Of a DNA stretch of 64,000 nucleotides, positions 17,887 through 27,118 are shown piece after piece. The DNA comes from Bacillus sp. UNC41MFS5 (GTDB taxonomy: Bacteria > Bacillota > Bacilli > Bacillales_B > DSM-18226), in assembly GCF_000686805.1 (NCBI RefSeq), contig NZ_JMLP01000022.1, positions 11,893-75,892 of the forward strand, read 5' to 3'. Each line of letters starts with the position of its first letter. Position 1 is the stretch's first letter. The translations under genes were made by a program, and so were the position numbers. The notes under the pieces were generated by a model that saw only the letters and a list, made by a program, of their open reading frames with translations, was not told the DNA's origin and searched no databases.

Positions 17887-19137
17887 ATGAGTATAATAAA
17901 GGATTTTTTGCTGCAACTTACGTTTACGGTAATACCCATTTTTATTTACTTTACATTTATAACGGAGAGGGTAAAGAGCAATAAAAACAAGAAAGTAATA
18001 ATGTCCATTTTGTGGGGCATATCCATATTATTTTGTATGTCTTTCCCAGTGAGTTTTGGTCAAAATGCTCGCTTGGAGTTAAGAATTATTCCTCTATTAT
18101 TAGGGACGCTTTACGGCGGTTTTTGGCCAGGCATTTTCCTATCAGCGCTGATCATACTTTATCGACTTTATTTTGGAATCAGTTTAGGATTTTATAATAC
18201 GTTTTTTGTCTTATTATTAGCACTGCCTGTTATATTGTTTTTTCAAAAATCGTTTGCAAGTTCAAAAAAAGATAAAAGGGTTAAAATTGCGGTTGGGCTT
18301 TCCTTTTACTACTGTCTTATAGGCTTTACTTTATTTTGTATTCTAAGAGGTTTTTCAATAGATTATCTTAAAGTACAGATTATTCATCTTCTCTTTGGAG
18401 TGGCCGCTACTTGGTTCTTCACTGTGTTATACGAAGCTATCAGGGAGATTCACCAGCTTCGATCAGAGATGCAAAACTCTGAGAAATTAAAAGTAATAAG
18501 TGAGTTAACAAGTGTTTTTGCTCATGAAATTCGAAATCCGATGCAAGTGACTCGTGGCTTTCTGCAACTTCTAAACGAGCCTGATTTGCCAAAGAAAAAA
18601 AAGGAGTATATTCAAATCTCTATCGAAGAACTAGATCGTGCAAATGAAATTATTAATGATTTTTTATCTTTTGGAAAACCCTCCATAAATAACAGCGAAA
18701 GAATTGATGTAGGTTATCAGTTACAACGTGTTGTAAACATCATTCAAAGTTACTCTCTGAATCATAATGTGGAGATTAAATATAATTTTTATGACAACTG
18801 TTGGATCTATGCTAATCCTCAAAAATTAAATCAATTATTGATAAATATTTTGAAAAATGCGATAGAGTCTATGCCAGATGGTGGAATTGTCTGGATTACA
18901 AGTAGTTCATCAGTTGATGGATATATAAAGATTAAAATTAAGGATCAAGGGATTGGTATGACAAAAGAGCAAATTGATAGGCTTGGATCTCCATTTTATA
19001 CCTTAAAGGAGAGTGGGACAGGACTAGGAATGATGGTAAGTTTTCAAATTGTCCGTTCTTTCAAAGGTAAAATACAAGTGACCAGTGAAAAGGGGAGGGG
19101 GACAGAATTTATTATTCTACTACCCCAGATAACTTAA
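17887..19137 (+). CDS. KinB-like sporulation-type sensor histidine kinase
   Basis: A 416-residue kinase. Residues 1 to about 180 hold six hydrophobic helices of the 5TMR-LYT type (ELRIIPLLLGTLYGGFWPG). The HisKA box FAHEIRNPMQVTRGFLQLL carries the phosphoacceptor H213. The ATPase domain has N (NILKNAIESMPDGG), G1 (DQGIGM) and G2 (GTGLGM) boxes. The HEIRNPM-x-V form is typical of the KinA-E family that feed the Spo0F/Spo0B/Spo0A phosphorelay, and no response regulator is adjacent, in keeping with an orphan phosphorelay kinase. It may be a KinB paralogue; which signal it senses is unknown. GAAAGGTAAC precedes the ATG. Confidence 0.82.
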   Translation: MSIIKDFLLQLTFTVIPIFIYFTFITERVKSNKNKKVIMSILWGISILFCMSFPVSFGQNARLELRIIPLLLGTLYGGFWPGIFLSALIILYRLYFGISLGFYNTFFVLLLALPVILFFQKSFASSKKDKRVKIAVGLSFYYCLIGFTLFCILRGFSIDYLKVQIIHLLFGVAATWFFTVLYEAIREIHQLRSEMQNSEKLKVISELTSVFAHEIRNPMQVTRGFLQLLNEPDLPKKKKEYIQISIEELDRANEIINDFLSFGKPSINNSERIDVGYQLQRVVNIIQSYSLNHNVEIKYNFYDNCWIYANPQKLNQLLINILKNAIESMPDGGIVWITSSSSVDGYIKIKIKDQGIGMTKEQIDRLGSPFYTLKESGTGLGMMVSFQIVRSFKGKIQVTSEKGRGTEFIILLPQIT

Positions 19138-19214
19138 AGGTTAACTCATTTTCAAGAGTTGAAGAATCAGCGCCTATATTTTATTTAGATGGATATAAAG
19201 GAAGGAAGTGCAAA

Positions 19215-19925
19215 ATGATGGATTTCGAATTGGTTATGCAGGAACTGGAAGCGCTTGGCAAGGAACGTACGAAAAAGACATACATAAGTAATGGTGCACA
19301 CGAAACTCTTTTTGGAGTGGCTACAGGTGCAATGAAGCCGCTCGCAAAGAAAATCAAGAAAAATCAACCTTTAGCCGATCAGTTGTACGCTACCGGGAAC
19401 TACGATGCCATGTATTTTGCCGGCATCATTGCGGATCCAATGATCATGACTGAGGCAGATTTTGAGCGTTGGATCAATGGGGCGTATTTTTATATGCTGT
19501 CCGATTATGTGGTTGCCGTAACGTTGGCAGAAACCGATATTGCGCAAGATGTTGCAGATAAATGGATTGCAAGCGGTGAAGAACTTAGAATGTCAGCAGG
19601 CTGGAGTTGTTATTGCTGGCTTTTGGGGAATCGTAAGGACAGTGAATTCAGCGAAAGCAAGATTGCCGGTATGCTTAATCAGGTGAAAAATACGATTCAC
19701 GATGCTCCTGATCGAACAAAATCCGCTATGAATAATTTTATGTACACAGTCGGGATTTCCTATGTACCGCTCCATGATAAGGCGGTTGAAACTGCTAAGG
19801 CAGTAGGCCCAGTAGAAATCAAGCGAGACAAGAAAAAAAGCAGTATTCTGCTCGCAGCCGAAAATATTCAAAAGGAAATCGATCGAGGGAAACTTGGTTT
19901 CAAACGTAAATATGTAAGATGTTAG
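19215..19925 (+). CDS. DNA alkylation repair protein (AlkD-like HEAT repeat)
   Basis: A 236-residue all-helical protein of the AlkC/AlkD-type DNA alkylation repair group. Markers include GVATGAMKPLAKKIKKNQPLA, the ISNGAHETLFG start and ADPMIMTEADFERWI. AlkD removes positively charged alkylated bases such as 7-methylguanine without base flipping; whether this member is catalytic is uncertain. AAAGGAAGGAAG precedes two adjacent ATG codons (19215, 19218); either could be used. It is a single-gene unit with its own terminator. Confidence 0.75.
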   Translation: MMDFELVMQELEALGKERTKKTYISNGAHETLFGVATGAMKPLAKKIKKNQPLADQLYATGNYDAMYFAGIIADPMIMTEADFERWINGAYFYMLSDYVVAVTLAETDIAQDVADKWIASGEELRMSAGWSCYCWLLGNRKDSEFSESKIAGMLNQVKNTIHDAPDRTKSAMNNFMYTVGISYVPLHDKAVETAKAVGPVEIKRDKKKSSILLAAENIQKEIDRGKLGFKRKYVRC

Positions 19926-19937
19926 CATAGTTTGTGG

Positions 19938-19975
19938 AAAATAGCTTAGTAATTACATTACTGAGCTATTTTTTT
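19938..19975 (+). terminator. Terminator of the AlkD-like gene
   Basis: Stem AAAATAGCTTAGTAA / TTACTGAGCTATTTT, followed by more T. Confidence 0.8.
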
Positions 19976-19996
19976 ATGCGAAATTTGAAATAAATT

Positions 19997-20050
19997 AGGA
20001 TGGATTTTCGAATACACGACAAATTATTCATTCCATCCTGGGACTTTTTA
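19997..20050. terminator. Second hairpin in the 19926-20294 gap
   Basis: Perfect arms AGGATGGA (19997) and TCCATCCT (20032) with a 27-base loop, then GGGACTTTTTAA. It may be a backup terminator. The rest of the gap is AT-rich with no gene seen. Confidence 0.35.
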
Positions 20051-20294
20051 ATTATAAGCGTGAAAAATGAGAATTTTTGCAAGATTAAGCAGGATTTTTT
20101 CTTTTTATAAAAGAATATATACTATACAATTTGGATTCAGTGGTTCATAGAAGTGATTCTGTCAGATTTCAAGAAAATCTAGTGTGAAAAGCTCACGCAG
20201 CATGTTATTTCTATATTGCTAATAGTCGCTGATAAAAATAAATCAAACCATATTATTCATCCATTCTATCAAGGTATGAAAGAGGGTATTCGAT

Positions 20295-20849
20295 ATGATT
20301 GAAAATTTCTTTGCTGACTATAAAAACTATATTGTAGTACCGGAAGATGAAAAAGCTGGTAATGAAGTATTTAATCCCAATAATTTTGAAGCGTATTATA
20401 TACTAACCCTGTCTATTTTTGATTCTCGTTTAACGACCTGGAAGGATGCAAGTAAATTTGAAATAGATGTGGAAAAAAGTATCAAAATAGTCCTGAGTGA
20501 TTTCAATCAAAAGCAGCGAAAGACGTACCATCTTCAGTTACTGGAATTTGATCGGTATAAAAACTATTTTATCTTAGCACTTTCATCTAAAACAAAATTT
20601 AATCCAGAGGAAGAAAATGACCGTATTACGTATGTCATTGATAATATTCTCACGAATCCTTTTTATGTTGGGCAAGGATGGTTTAACTTTATTGGTGAAA
20701 AAGGAAAAGTAGCCCGAAAGCTCTTTTGCTGTTCCTTTAAGAAGTATGTTGTGAAGGACCTAAACGACACAAATAGGGAAGAAAAATATGAAAACATCAG
20801 TGAATTCATCCAAAAAAGTGGAGAGATGAAGCTGGTCAAAAGCATCTGA
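20295..20849 (+). CDS. Hypothetical protein, 184 residues
   Basis: A soluble, charged protein without signal peptide or membrane helix. I recognise no family. The middle contains a repeated pattern of aromatic residues (RYKNYFILALSSKTKF, NPFYVGQGWFNF) and a Cys pair (FCCSF). GAAAGAGGG lies about 10 bases before ATG. It has its own terminator and no obvious operon partner. Confidence 0.6.
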   Translation: MIENFFADYKNYIVVPEDEKAGNEVFNPNNFEAYYILTLSIFDSRLTTWKDASKFEIDVEKSIKIVLSDFNQKQRKTYHLQLLEFDRYKNYFILALSSKTKFNPEEENDRITYVIDNILTNPFYVGQGWFNFIGEKGKVARKLFCCSFKKYVVKDLNDTNREEKYENISEFIQKSGEMKLVKSI

Positions 20850-20919
20850 TAAAGGTGTTTGAGGACGATCCAAATCTTGGGGAGTTAACATTTATTTAAA
20901 TAATTTACCTATTTTTGGG

Positions 20920-20945
20920 CATCCTCTTTGTGAGGATGTTTTTTG
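20920..20945 (+). terminator. Terminator after the 20295 gene
   Basis: Stem CATCCTC / GAGGATG with a 5-base loop followed by TTTTTT. Confidence 0.75.
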
Positions 20946-20968
20946 CTAACCAAAAGGGGTGAAGGTGA

Positions 20969-22027
20969 TTGAAATGCCCACAATGTGTTTATTCCAATCC
21001 AGATGGAGTGAAGTTCTGCTTAAGCTGCGGAGAAAAGTTTATTAAGAATAACACACAAGAAGATGAAAACAGTTTTTTTTATGAGTTTGCCCATTATGTT
21101 GATATGGTTCCAAAATTCCAACGCTCGATTGAGCCGAAGTTTCAAAATGTATTTTCGCGTGTTTTCCGGAATCATAGTGAACTGGAGGCTGAACGGCTGT
21201 TTATCGTCGGAACGGCACTAACGACACCCAAGATTTCAGAAGTGAAAGACACTTGGCCGAAACCGTGGCTTTTTGCAAGGGTGTTTATTATAGCTCTTCT
21301 TGCCTTCGCAGGATTTTACATGGGTGTGACGTATTTTGGAAATGTAAACTTTATACCTGGACTGATTATTGTTGGGGCATTTGCTGTTCCGTTTACAACG
21401 TTAATCTTCTTTTGGGAAATGAATGCTCCGCAAAATATTGCCTTTTATCGGGTGATTTCTGTCGTGTTGACCGGTGGAATACTCTCTATGTTAGTCGCAC
21501 TCGTATTTTTCGATATTCTAAAAAACAATATCAATCCGATTACAATTGGTATTGCTGAGGAACTAGCCAAGGCCATACCGGTCATTATATTTGTGCGATA
21601 CCGAAAATACAGATATATTCTAAACGGGCTTCTCATTGGTGCAGCCGTCGGAGCAGGTTTTGCCGCGTTTGAAACAGCGGGGTACGCACTAAGAGCACTG
21701 CTTTCCGGGGATGGTGCAAATCTCTACAACACAATCTTTTGGCGAGGAATCTTTGCTCCTGGCGGACATATTGCCTGGGCTGCACTGACTGGTGCAGCAT
21801 TTTGCAGAGTACAAGGGGACCATCCATTTAATCTTAACATGCTATTCCGTTTTAGGTTTTTACGCGTCTTTTTCTTAGTGGTTTTGATGCATGCATTATG
21901 GGACACTCCTATAAAAGGTATGTTCCCCTTCGGACAGATTTTTTTAATGCTAGCTTCATGGGTAGTTGTCTTCCTGTTAATCCGTGCGGGCCTTAAGGAA
22001 ATAGGAGAAAGAAAAATATCGGTTTAA
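20969..22027 (+). CDS. PrsW-family intramembrane protease with N-terminal zinc ribbon
   Basis: A 352-residue protein. Residues 1-22 form a zinc ribbon (CPQC and, after ten residues, CLSC). A soluble stretch follows, then about eight membrane helices. The glutamate/histidine set of the PrsW/CAAX protease superfamily is visible: E197 and E198 (AEELAK), E235 (FAAFETAGY), H267 (GGHIAWA) and H308 (MHALWD). In B. subtilis PrsW starts RsiW anti-sigma cleavage, but that protein lacks a zinc ribbon, so the target here may differ. The start is TTG 20969, preceded by GGGGTGAAGG; the nearby ATG is in another frame. No anti-sigma factor gene is adjacent. Confidence 0.8.
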   Translation: MKCPQCVYSNPDGVKFCLSCGEKFIKNNTQEDENSFFYEFAHYVDMVPKFQRSIEPKFQNVFSRVFRNHSELEAERLFIVGTALTTPKISEVKDTWPKPWLFARVFIIALLAFAGFYMGVTYFGNVNFIPGLIIVGAFAVPFTTLIFFWEMNAPQNIAFYRVISVVLTGGILSMLVALVFFDILKNNINPITIGIAEELAKAIPVIIFVRYRKYRYILNGLLIGAAVGAGFAAFETAGYALRALLSGDGANLYNTIFWRGIFAPGGHIAWAALTGAAFCRVQGDHPFNLNMLFRFRFLRVFFLVVLMHALWDTPIKGMFPFGQIFLMLASWVVVFLLIRAGLKEIGERKISV

Positions 22028-22086
22028 GAAGCAGAAGAGAGTTCTTCTGTTTCTTTTTTTGCTGTTTTCGCCATCAAGCGCCAGGG

Positions 22087-22318
22087 GAAAATGTCCGTAA
22101 TACCGGTTCTTACGGACAAAACTTGTCGAGCGCCTGAGTGAAATGTCCGTAATACCGGTTCTTACGGACAAAACTTGCCGAGGGCCAGAGTGAAATGTCC
22201 GTAATGCCTGTTCTTACTGACAAAACTTGCCGAGGGATAGAATGAAATGTCCGTAATATCGGTTCTTATGGACAAAATTGGCCAAGAGACAAAGTGAAAT
22301 GTCCGTAATAATGGCTCT
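22087..22318. repeat. 52-bp tandem repeat array, locus A
   Basis: Five degenerating units start with TGTCCG at 22092, 22144, 22196, 22249 and 22300 (periods 52, 52, 53, 51). Each carries an inverted pair TGTCCGTAA / TTACGGACA around a 9-base loop, then AAAACTTGCCGAG. The same unit recurs at 57438-57632. The period is not a multiple of 3, so it is not coding. The units become less exact to the right. Confidence 0.85.
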
Positions 22319-22478
22319 GTCTTAAAATCTGATGCCTGTTATATGTTATTAGAGTACCTAAGTCCTATTTTAAGTAGGAATAATGAACCAAAATTTTCCT
22401 CTCATATTGACATCACCAATGGCAAATTTTATATTAATAATCAAGATAAGTATTCAGAATTAACAGACATCTATTCTA

Positions 22479-22500
22479 AAAAGAAACCGGTTTCTATAAT
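22479..22500 (+). promoter_or_regulatory. LacI-type operator O1 upstream of the GH30 gene, overlapping a TATAAT
   Basis: Palindrome GAAACCGGTTTC at 22483-22494 with central CG, typical of LacI-family operators, directly followed by TATAAT (22495-22500), a likely -10 box. Binding here would block the promoter. The frame that can be read across 22343-22561 has no ribosome site and is not considered a gene. Confidence 0.65.
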
Positions 22501-22580
22501 GTCGAAAGACACCACGAATCCATACTCCAAAAAGCCATTCAAACAGGACTACTTTAGCTAAGGGGTATTTTTTTCATTTT

Positions 22581-22600
22581 TATAGAAACCGGTTTCTATA
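22581..22600 (+). promoter_or_regulatory. LacI-type operator O2 upstream of the GH30 gene
   Basis: TATAGAAACCGGTTTCTATA is a perfect 20-bp palindrome with the same core as O1. The two centres are 102 bp apart, which would allow DNA looping. It lies about 75 bases before the glycosidase ATG. Confidence 0.7.
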
Positions 22601-22674
22601 TTGCAAATATTTGGGAGGTGATCTAAACCGTAACTGTCTCAATCTAGGAAAATAGGAAAAAGGGGGATACTAAC

Positions 22675-25600
22675 ATGGCAAAAGCACGTTTTAAGCAAAT
22701 GGCTAAAAAGGTTTTAACATGCGGTTCGGCCACGGCCCTTACCCTCAGTCTGCTCGCACCTGCAGCAGCACCTAAGGTATCTGCCGCTGAAGTAACACCA
22801 TCGAACAAAGTAACAGAAATGGTGAAATTAGACCCAAGCTATCAACAGGCACCATTTGATGGGTGGGGAACAGCGCTTGTTTGGTTTGCCAATATTACGG
22901 GCGGTTGGCCGGATGAAATCAAAAACCAATTAGCCGATGCCCTTTATGGCGAGGATGGACTTAATTTTAATATAGCTCGTTATAATATCGGCGGTGGTGA
23001 TTCACCGGAAACTACTCCATACATGCGCCTAGGCGGAGCAGTCCCAGGTTATTGGAATCGGCCGGCCGAATTTGGACCGCCAAATGGAAACACAGAAGGC
23101 TGGACAGAGCCGAAGAACTGGTGGGACCCGACGAATCCTGAACATTGGAATTGGGATGCTGATGCTAACCAGCGCTGGTGGCTGACGGCAGCTAAATCTA
23201 GAGGAGCAGATACGTTTGAGGCCTTTTCGAACTCCGCACCATACTTTATGACGCAAAGCGGATACGTATCCGGAAACTGGAATGCCAATAATGATAACCT
23301 TAAGTCCGATCAGTACAAGAATTTTGCCAGCTATTTAACAGAAGTTGTCGACCATCTTCAACGACAAACCGGCATACAATTTAAAACGCTTTCACCGGTA
23401 AATGAACCGAATACGAATTACTGGGGAGCTAAGGGCAGACAGGAAGGATCTCACTGGTCACCGGCATCACAAGCGAAAATGATTAATGAGGTCAAACAGC
23501 AATTGACTGAAAAAGGATTGGGAACCGTTGTATCGGCAATGGACGAAACCAATCCATCCACATTCCGAAAAAACTGGGATGCGTACAATACCGACACCCG
23601 CAATAATATTGGACAGCTGAATGTACATACGTACGGGACAGGAGAAAGAATTGGTGCCAGAGATATTGCCAAAGGTGCGGATAAAAAACTGTGGATGTCA
23701 GAGGTTGACCTAAGTGTCGGCGGACAGAATCATGAGGACATCAAGACAGGCCTTGCCATCTCAGAAAGAATCCAAGCGGATATCCAGCAGCTTGAGCCGG
23801 AAGCTTGGGTGCTTTGGCAAGCAGTTGAAGATGAAGTAAACATGAGACCTGAGCATGAAAATGGCAACTGGGGTCTGATTCAGGTGGACTTTGCTGCAAA
23901 GGATTTCAGCGATTTTAAAATCTACAAAAATAAAAAATACTACGCTGTGGGTAATTACAGTAAATTTATCCGCCCTGGCGATCAGTTTATCAACTCCAAC
24001 GACAAAAATACCTTAGCTGCGATTGATTCGAAAGATGACTCCGTTGTCGTTGTTTATACCAATTCATCGACAGAACAAAAAGCAATCGACTTCGATTTGT
24101 CTGGTTTTGAAACAGTAAATGAAACAGCTTCAGCAACGTCATATGTAACATCTGCTACCGAGAATTTGCAGCAAAAAGCAGCTATCAAGGTAAAGGATAA
24201 TCAATTCGAAGCGGTGGTTCCAGCACAATCAATTACTACATTCGTCGTATCCGGTGTATCTGGAGTTAACACCGAAGCTGGATTCTTAAATAATCAAGAT
24301 CATTACAAAATAAGCAATCAAAATAGTGGTAAAGTCCTGGATTCTAAAGAGGATGGCAAGATTGTGCAAAAAACCTATGACCGCGATAAAGCGAGCCAGC
24401 AGTGGAGCATTCAAAAAGTAACTGATGGATACAGCTCAAAGGGAGAGTATAAAATCAAGGACACAAACAGTGGCAAGGTAATTGGTGTTGATAATGGGGT
24501 CGCTGTGGTACAAACCGATCAAGACACAACTAGCCAAAAATGGATGTTATCCACCTCTGGCAACCAACAATACACGTTCATTAACGCGGCCAACGGTCAG
24601 TTGCTTGAAGTTGGCGGAGAGTCAACAAAAGAGGATGCAGGTGTCGATGTCTGGTCAGCAAATGCTGGAAAGAATCAGACATGGATCATCAATAAAGCTG
24701 GAATTGTGGACATTGAGCCAGCCAATGTGGTTGTAACGAAGAAAAAAATCGCACCGGAAATGCCTCAGGAAGTTACCACCATTTACGGTGACGGGGAAAA
24801 AGTACAAAAGACCGTCCAATGGGAATCGATTGACCCTGAACAATATGACAGGGAAACCACTTTTACTGTAAGAGGTACAGTAGAGGGAACGAACATTCCA
24901 GCTGTCGCCAATGTAACCGTCAGCAAGGTGGAAAGTGTGGAACCGATTAGGGTGAAAACTGTTCCAGGCAAAGAACCGAAACTACCGGAATTTGTACCTG
25001 CTAAACTTGAAAACGGTACAGAAGGAAATGTCCGTGTGAAGTGGGAAATGATTGAACCAAGCCAGTATGAATCTCTGGGCAAATTTATTGTAAAAGGCTC
25101 GATTCCATATAGTCCGGTTAAAGTCAAAGCCAATGTCCAAGTTAGCAAACCAGCATTACAGAACATCGCGCTAAACCTTCCTAATACTGGGCAGGAGTTT
25201 CCAAAGGTATCTGCCTCATTTACTGGACAGTATGATAAAACAACAAATGTCAACGATGGAGTTATCTCTTCCGATCGCTGGACAAATTGGGATCCCAACA
25301 GCTGGAGATCAGAAGATTGGATAGCAATCGATTTTGGCCGTGAAGATACGATTTCAAAGCTCGATTTCCATTTTTATGATGATGGCGGCGGTACGAGACC
25401 ACCAGAATCACTAAACCTTGAATATTGGGATGGAACCGAATGGAAGGCAATCGAAGGAACCCAAGTAGATGTGAAGGCTGCAAAGGACTTAACGGTGAAG
25501 TTTGCACCAGTTACCACCTCGAAAATCCGTGTGGTGATGAAGGCGATGCCGAATACATGCATTGCGATTTCTGAAATTGAAGTATTAGGAAAAGGAGATG

Positions 25601-25866
25601 TCACGAAGGCTGAACCAAGCATGGGCGAAGATGCAGCGCTTGAGCTTGAGAGTATCTTAATCGATGGAAAGCCGTTAAAGGATTTCCAATCTGACCAATT
25701 TACGTATGAGGTAAAGGAAAAAGCATCGAAAGATTCTGTAGTAACAGCGGTCACTAATGACATATTTGCATCCTATCAGGTTTCTGAAAAAGAGGATACT
25801 GCGGTAATTACCGTAAAATCGGAGGATGGCCTCCAGTCGGAAACCTATACCGTGAAATTTAGATAA
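22675..25866 (+). CDS. Secreted multidomain glycoside hydrolase family 30 enzyme
   Basis: A 1063-residue exported enzyme. Signal peptide 1 to about 37 (ends KVSAA). The GH30 barrel and beta-side domain span about 50-530; the acid/base is E244 in SPVNEPNTNYW and the nucleophile E343 in LWMSEVDLS. Next come a ricin-type lectin (CBM13-like) domain at about 543-675 with QQWSIQ and QTWIIN repeats, two group-4 bacterial Ig-like domains (about 680-825), an F5/8-type (CBM32-like) domain at about 828-973, and a small beta-domain to the end. The catalytic part resembles endo-beta-1,6-galactanases, so plant arabinogalactan side chains are a plausible substrate. No sortase signal or SLH domain is present, so it is likely released. 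Two operators precede it and the LacI regulator follows it. Confidence 0.87.
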   Translation: MAKARFKQMAKKVLTCGSATALTLSLLAPAAAPKVSAAEVTPSNKVTEMVKLDPSYQQAPFDGWGTALVWFANITGGWPDEIKNQLADALYGEDGLNFNIARYNIGGGDSPETTPYMRLGGAVPGYWNRPAEFGPPNGNTEGWTEPKNWWDPTNPEHWNWDADANQRWWLTAAKSRGADTFEAFSNSAPYFMTQSGYVSGNWNANNDNLKSDQYKNFASYLTEVVDHLQRQTGIQFKTLSPVNEPNTNYWGAKGRQEGSHWSPASQAKMINEVKQQLTEKGLGTVVSAMDETNPSTFRKNWDAYNTDTRNNIGQLNVHTYGTGERIGARDIAKGADKKLWMSEVDLSVGGQNHEDIKTGLAISERIQADIQQLEPEAWVLWQAVEDEVNMRPEHENGNWGLIQVDFAAKDFSDFKIYKNKKYYAVGNYSKFIRPGDQFINSNDKNTLAAIDSKDDSVVVVYTNSSTEQKAIDFDLSGFETVNETASATSYVTSATENLQQKAAIKVKDNQFEAVVPAQSITTFVVSGVSGVNTEAGFLNNQDHYKISNQNSGKVLDSKEDGKIVQKTYDRDKASQQWSIQKVTDGYSSKGEYKIKDTNSGKVIGVDNGVAVVQTDQDTTSQKWMLSTSGNQQYTFINAANGQLLEVGGESTKEDAGVDVWSANAGKNQTWIINKAGIVDIEPANVVVTKKKIAPEMPQEVTTIYGDGEKVQKTVQWESIDPEQYDRETTFTVRGTVEGTNIPAVANVTVSKVESVEPIRVKTVPGKEPKLPEFVPAKLENGTEGNVRVKWEMIEPSQYESLGKFIVKGSIPYSPVKVKANVQVSKPALQNIALNLPNTGQEFPKVSASFTGQYDKTTNVNDGVISSDRWTNWDPNSWRSEDWIAIDFGREDTISKLDFHFYDDGGGTRPPESLNLEYWDGTEWKAIEGTQVDVKAAKDLTVKFAPVTTSKIRVVMKAMPNTCIAISEIEVLGKGDVTKAEPSMGEDAALELESILIDGKPLKDFQSDQFTYEVKEKASKDSVVTAVTNDIFASYQVSEKEDTAVITVKSEDGLQSETYTVKFR

Positions 25867-25874
25867 TCCACTAT

Positions 25875-25918
25875 ATCATAGTTGAGGATGTTAATGTCCT
25901 CAACTATGATTTTTTTTT
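25875..25918 (+). terminator. Terminator of the GH30 gene
   Basis: Perfect 14-bp stem ATCATAGTTGAGGA / TCCTCAACTATGAT with an 8-base loop and eight T. Confidence 0.9.
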
Positions 25919-26025
25919 AATCGTAATTTCCTCCGCAGCCACTTTCACCTGAACATCTACCATTTTTCTAATAAAATAGATTACAATTGAATGAAAGATA
26001 CTTTTCAAAGAAGGGAGGCTTTCCA

Positions 26026-27057
26026 GTGGATAAAAAAACGTTCACCATCTATGATATTGCCGAAGCAACAAACGTATCACCTGCGACGGTTTCCCGTGTC
26101 CTTAATGGCAATTATCCCGTCAGCAAAAAAACAAAAGAGAAAGTGCTGGCGAAAATACAGGAATATAATTTTCAGCCAAACAGTATCGCGAGAAGTTTGT
26201 CCAAAAAAGAAACGATGATGATCGGATTGATTTTGCCAGACATTACGAATCCATTCTTTTCAAGCTTCTGCATTGAATTGGAGAAATACGCACAGAAAAA
26301 GGGGTATACGATTTTCCTCTGCAATTCCATGAACGATAGCACGATGGAGTCGGTTTACTTAAAGGTTCTTGCAGAACGTCAGGTCGAAGGAATTATTATG
26401 ATGGGCGGCCGGATAAACAAATCGCTAACGGTGGCTGAAGAGGCTGCTGAGGTGATGGAGGTTATGAAAAAGATCCCTGTGTTGATGGTCAATGGGGAGA
26501 TGGCAGGTGTCGATTGTTATCAAGTCAAATCCGATGAGCGGTTTGGTATGAAACTGATTGTGGATCATTTGGTCGAAATGGGGCATAAAAACATTGGCTT
26601 GCTGGGTGGAAAGCAGGGAATCACTTCAACCGATATAAAAGTAGAGGGATTCAAGCAGAACCTGCTGGAGAATGGTCTGATTTACCATTCTGAATGGCAT
26701 ATTTACAGCGGTTTTTCGGTAGGCAGCGGACAAATAGCGATGGAAAAGCTTCTGGAAAACAAGGAACTCCCAACGGCCATTATTTGTATGAATGATATGA
26801 TTGCGTCCGGAGCCCTAGTAGCGTGCAATCAACAACAGGTTGATCCTAAGAAATTTGCCTTTGTAGGCTATGATGATTCGTTTGTCGCCGATATTTTGAC
26901 ACCTAGCCTAACCTCCATTAACCATGATTACGACAAACTTGGCAGAACGGCCCTAGATTTAATTATCAACTCAAAAAATGAGCAGGATGTACCGGAAGTA
27001 ACAAAAGAAGTAACGATAGAACCCTTTCTTACTAAGAGGAACTCAACAGTCAGATAA
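26026..27057 (+). CDS. LacI-family transcriptional regulator, likely local regulator of the GH30 gene
   Basis: A 343-residue LacI regulator. The helix-turn-helix and hinge occupy residues 1-60 (YDIAEATNVSPATVSRVLNG, then SIARSLSKK), followed by a periplasmic-binding-protein-like effector domain with MIGLILPDITNPFFS and FVGYDDSFVADILTPSLTSI. Start GTG 26026 has AAGGGAGG 8 bases before it; the frame open from 25987 begins before that site. The gene follows the glycosidase, and the GAAACCGGTTTC palindromes before the glycosidase fit a LacI-type operator. The effector is probably a breakdown sugar of the polymer, but this is inference. Confidence 0.87.
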   Translation: MDKKTFTIYDIAEATNVSPATVSRVLNGNYPVSKKTKEKVLAKIQEYNFQPNSIARSLSKKETMMIGLILPDITNPFFSSFCIELEKYAQKKGYTIFLCNSMNDSTMESVYLKVLAERQVEGIIMMGGRINKSLTVAEEAAEVMEVMKKIPVLMVNGEMAGVDCYQVKSDERFGMKLIVDHLVEMGHKNIGLLGGKQGITSTDIKVEGFKQNLLENGLIYHSEWHIYSGFSVGSGQIAMEKLLENKELPTAIICMNDMIASGALVACNQQQVDPKKFAFVGYDDSFVADILTPSLTSINHDYDKLGRTALDLIINSKNEQDVPEVTKEVTIEPFLTKRNSTVR

Positions 27058-27077
27058 CTTCCTCGCCTTGAAAACTT

Positions 27078-27098
27078 GGACCTAAAAAGGTTCTTTTT
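27078..27098 (+). terminator. Terminator of the LacI gene
   Basis: Short stem GGACCT / AGGTTC with a 4-base loop followed by TTTTT. Confidence 0.55.
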
Positions 27099-27118
27099 GT
27101 TTAATTAGCAATAAAATA

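Noticed and set aside
22087..22318. CRISPR-like array
   Set aside because: The whole 52-bp unit repeats, including the part where spacers would lie, and no cas genes are present.
22343..22561. 72-codon frame upstream of the GH30 gene
   Set aside because: It has no ribosome site and spans a promoter and operator; composition is that of intergenic DNA.
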